A stretch of 7,480 nt of DNA from an uncultured Collinsella sp. Its GTDB lineage: Bacteria; Actinomycetota; Coriobacteriia; Coriobacteriales; Coriobacteriaceae. Position 1 is the first letter of the stretch, and the number at the start of each line of letters is the position of its first letter. The position numbers and the translations under genes are program-made. This document shows, piece after piece, positions 6,441-7,480 of the stretch. The DNA is taken from positions 1 through 7,480 of the forward strand of contig CABUZI010000083.1 of NCBI GenBank assembly GCA_902496005.1. Direction: 5' to 3'. The notes below the pieces were generated by a model. That model ran no database searches. It worked only from the letters and a program-made list of their open reading frames with translations, and was not told the origin of the DNA.

Positions 6441-6455
6441 GTGATAAAGGTGCCC

Positions 6456-7316
6456 CTAGTGGATGGGCTGGTAGCGGGGGCAGTAGCTGATGGCGATGGC
6501 GTCGACGCCTACATGGGTGGCGATGGTGCAGCCGATGGGGCCGGTGCCGGCGTCTACGTAGTCCTGGCCCGCGAGCGCTTGGTTGACGAGCTCCTGCTCC
6601 TCGGTAGCGCCAGTCGTGAGCACGCGCACGCTGGAGCCCGGATGCTCGGCCAAAAATGCGAGGCAATCGGCCATGGTGTTGGCGACGATGCGCTTGGCGC
6701 CGCGGCCCTTTTTGATGACCTTGATCTCGCCCGATTTCCACTCCGGCGAAACGGCCAGGCGAATGTTGAGCATCTGCGTCAGCTGGCCGGCGAGCTTGGG
6801 CGCGCGGCCGTTCTTAACGAGATTCTCGAGCGTGCGGGGAATCAGCAGCAGGTGGGCGTCGGGCAGCGTCGCGCGGATCTGCGCCTCGGTCTCATCCAGG
6901 CTGCGGCCGTCTTCGCGCATGGCCAGTGCGTACTCCACCAGCAGACCCTCGGCTCCCGAGCCGGTGCGCGAGTCGATGCAGCGCACATCGAGCTCGTGCG
7001 TTTCGGCCGTCAGGCTGGCGTTGGCATGGCAGGCGGACCACTCGCTGCACAGCGAGATAAAGATGGCGCTGTCGTGGCCGTCGGCGAGCACGCGGTCAAA
7101 GAGTGCCTTGAACTCGCCGGCGCTCGGCTGCGAGGTGTGCGGCAGCTGCTCGGAGCCGGCCATGCGGGCGACGTACTCCTGGGCGGTAATCTGCACCTGG
7201 TCGAGCAGGTCCTCGCCTTCGATAATCACATGCAGCGGAATCACGTAAATGCCGAGCTCTTGGGCGCGGGCGGGGGAGATGTCCGACGTGGAGTCGGTTA
7301 TGATGGCAAAAGACAT
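6456..7316 (-). CDS. DegV family fatty-acid-binding protein
   Basis: DegV proteins bind a long-chain fatty acid between two alpha/beta domains; in Firmicutes, FakB members present fatty acid to the kinase FakA for phosphorylation. The 286 residues have the usual length. Visible motifs are ITDSTSD (6-12), TSQPS (61-65), DSRTGSGAEGL (115-125), LENLVKNGR (163-171), LNIRLAVSPEWKSGEI (183-198) and the C-terminal GPIGC...THVG (259-270). The usual SSxLSGTYQSA segment is degenerate (ISLCSEWSACHANA, 87-100): Ser94 is kept but the Gly-Thr is replaced. Start: MSFAII, preceded by AAAGGTG; a 19-residue upstream extension lacks a ribosome site. No fakA-like gene is in the window, so ligand and partner are unknown. 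Confidence 0.92.
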   Translation of the reverse strand: MSFAIITDSTSDISPARAQELGIYVIPLHVIIEGEDLLDQVQITAQEYVARMAGSEQLPHTSQPSAGEFKALFDRVLADGHDSAIFISLCSEWSACHANASLTAETHELDVRCIDSRTGSGAEGLLVEYALAMREDGRSLDETEAQIRATLPDAHLLLIPRTLENLVKNGRAPKLAGQLTQMLNIRLAVSPEWKSGEIKVIKKGRGAKRIVANTMADCLAFLAEHPGSSVRVLTTGATEEQELVNQALAGQDYVDAGTGPIGCTIATHVGVDAIAISYCPRYQPIH

Positions 7317-7372
7317 AATTGCACCTTTCGTTGGGGCGCTTGCGCGCCGCCTTCTGAGAGCAAAGTGCGACA

Positions 7373-7378
7373 AGTATA
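7373..7378 (-). promoter_or_regulatory. degV-family gene -10 box
   Basis: TATACT on the minus strand lies 57 nt from the start codon. No clear -35 is seen at 16-19 nt. It lies next to the palindrome at 7388-7445, which would cover the -35 region. Confidence 0.4.
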
Positions 7379-7387
7379 GTAGAGTCG

Positions 7388-7445
7388 TTCCACATTACTA
7401 GGTTCAATTGTTGAATAGTCAACAGTTTGAAGTGTCGGTGTGGAA
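7388..7445. promoter_or_regulatory. Concentric interrupted palindrome upstream of the degV-family gene
   Basis: TTCCACA (7388-7394) and TGTGGAA (7439-7445) are exact reverse complements and share the same centre (7416.5) as an inner palindrome, TGTTGA-ATAG-TCAACA (7409-7424), which extends to 7406-7427 through one wobble. This could be a two-part operator or a hairpin-forming repeat. A possible plus-strand gene begins at the right edge (GAGGG at 7462-7466, ATG at 7473), but only eight bases of it would be inside the window. Confidence 0.45.
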
Positions 7446-7480
7446 ATCATCAACTGCGGAAGAGGGATGCCGATGGAGGC

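Noticed and set aside
6441..7379. 312-residue plus-strand open frame
   Set aside because: It is the antisense shadow of the degV-family gene, which has family motifs along its full length.

Overview
The window is GC-rich and gene-dense. Its gene content (a bile-acid-type short-chain dehydrogenase, LOG, DegV, a RelB/YafQ pair, an alanine-rich coiled-coil protein) and its dispersed palindromes suggest a gut coriobacterium, most likely Collinsella. This is an inference from protein and repeat character, not from a marker gene or a search.

Layout. Positions 1-316 hold no convincing protein gene. They contain a structured element (copy A), a conserved tail, a 15-nt-loop hairpin and a long palindrome. 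A minus-strand gene (317-2080) encodes an acidic, coiled-coil protein with a C-terminal membrane anchor. A divergent spacer leads to a plus-strand SDR (2375-3175) that closely resembles bile-acid 12-alpha-hydroxysteroid dehydrogenases. The SDR-tgt spacer (3176-3528) holds a perfect hairpin, copy B of the structured element, an intrinsic terminator, another hairpin and the tgt promoter. tgt (3529-4668) is followed by a 211-nt spacer that ends in a terminator hairpin only a few bases before the ribosome binding site of a LOG-family gene (4880-5638). A palindromic operator-like region precedes a RelB/DinJ-YafQ toxin-antitoxin pair (5752-6362). A second long palindrome separates that pair from a convergent degV-family gene (6456-7316, minus). 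A concentric 58-bp interrupted palindrome lies in the spacer upstream of degV.

The most unusual content is non-coding. Copies A (2-88) and B (3218-3316) have unrelated stem sequences that nevertheless pair, and nearly identical loops. In one 8-bp helix, five pairs differ by a compensating change on both strands. The wobble pairs fit a plus-strand transcript. This looks like a real RNA family of unknown function, repeated 3.2 kb apart. The genes do not form one pathway: bile-acid oxidoreduction, tRNA queuosine modification, nucleotide hydrolysis, toxin-antitoxin and lipid binding sit side by side, mostly as single-gene units.
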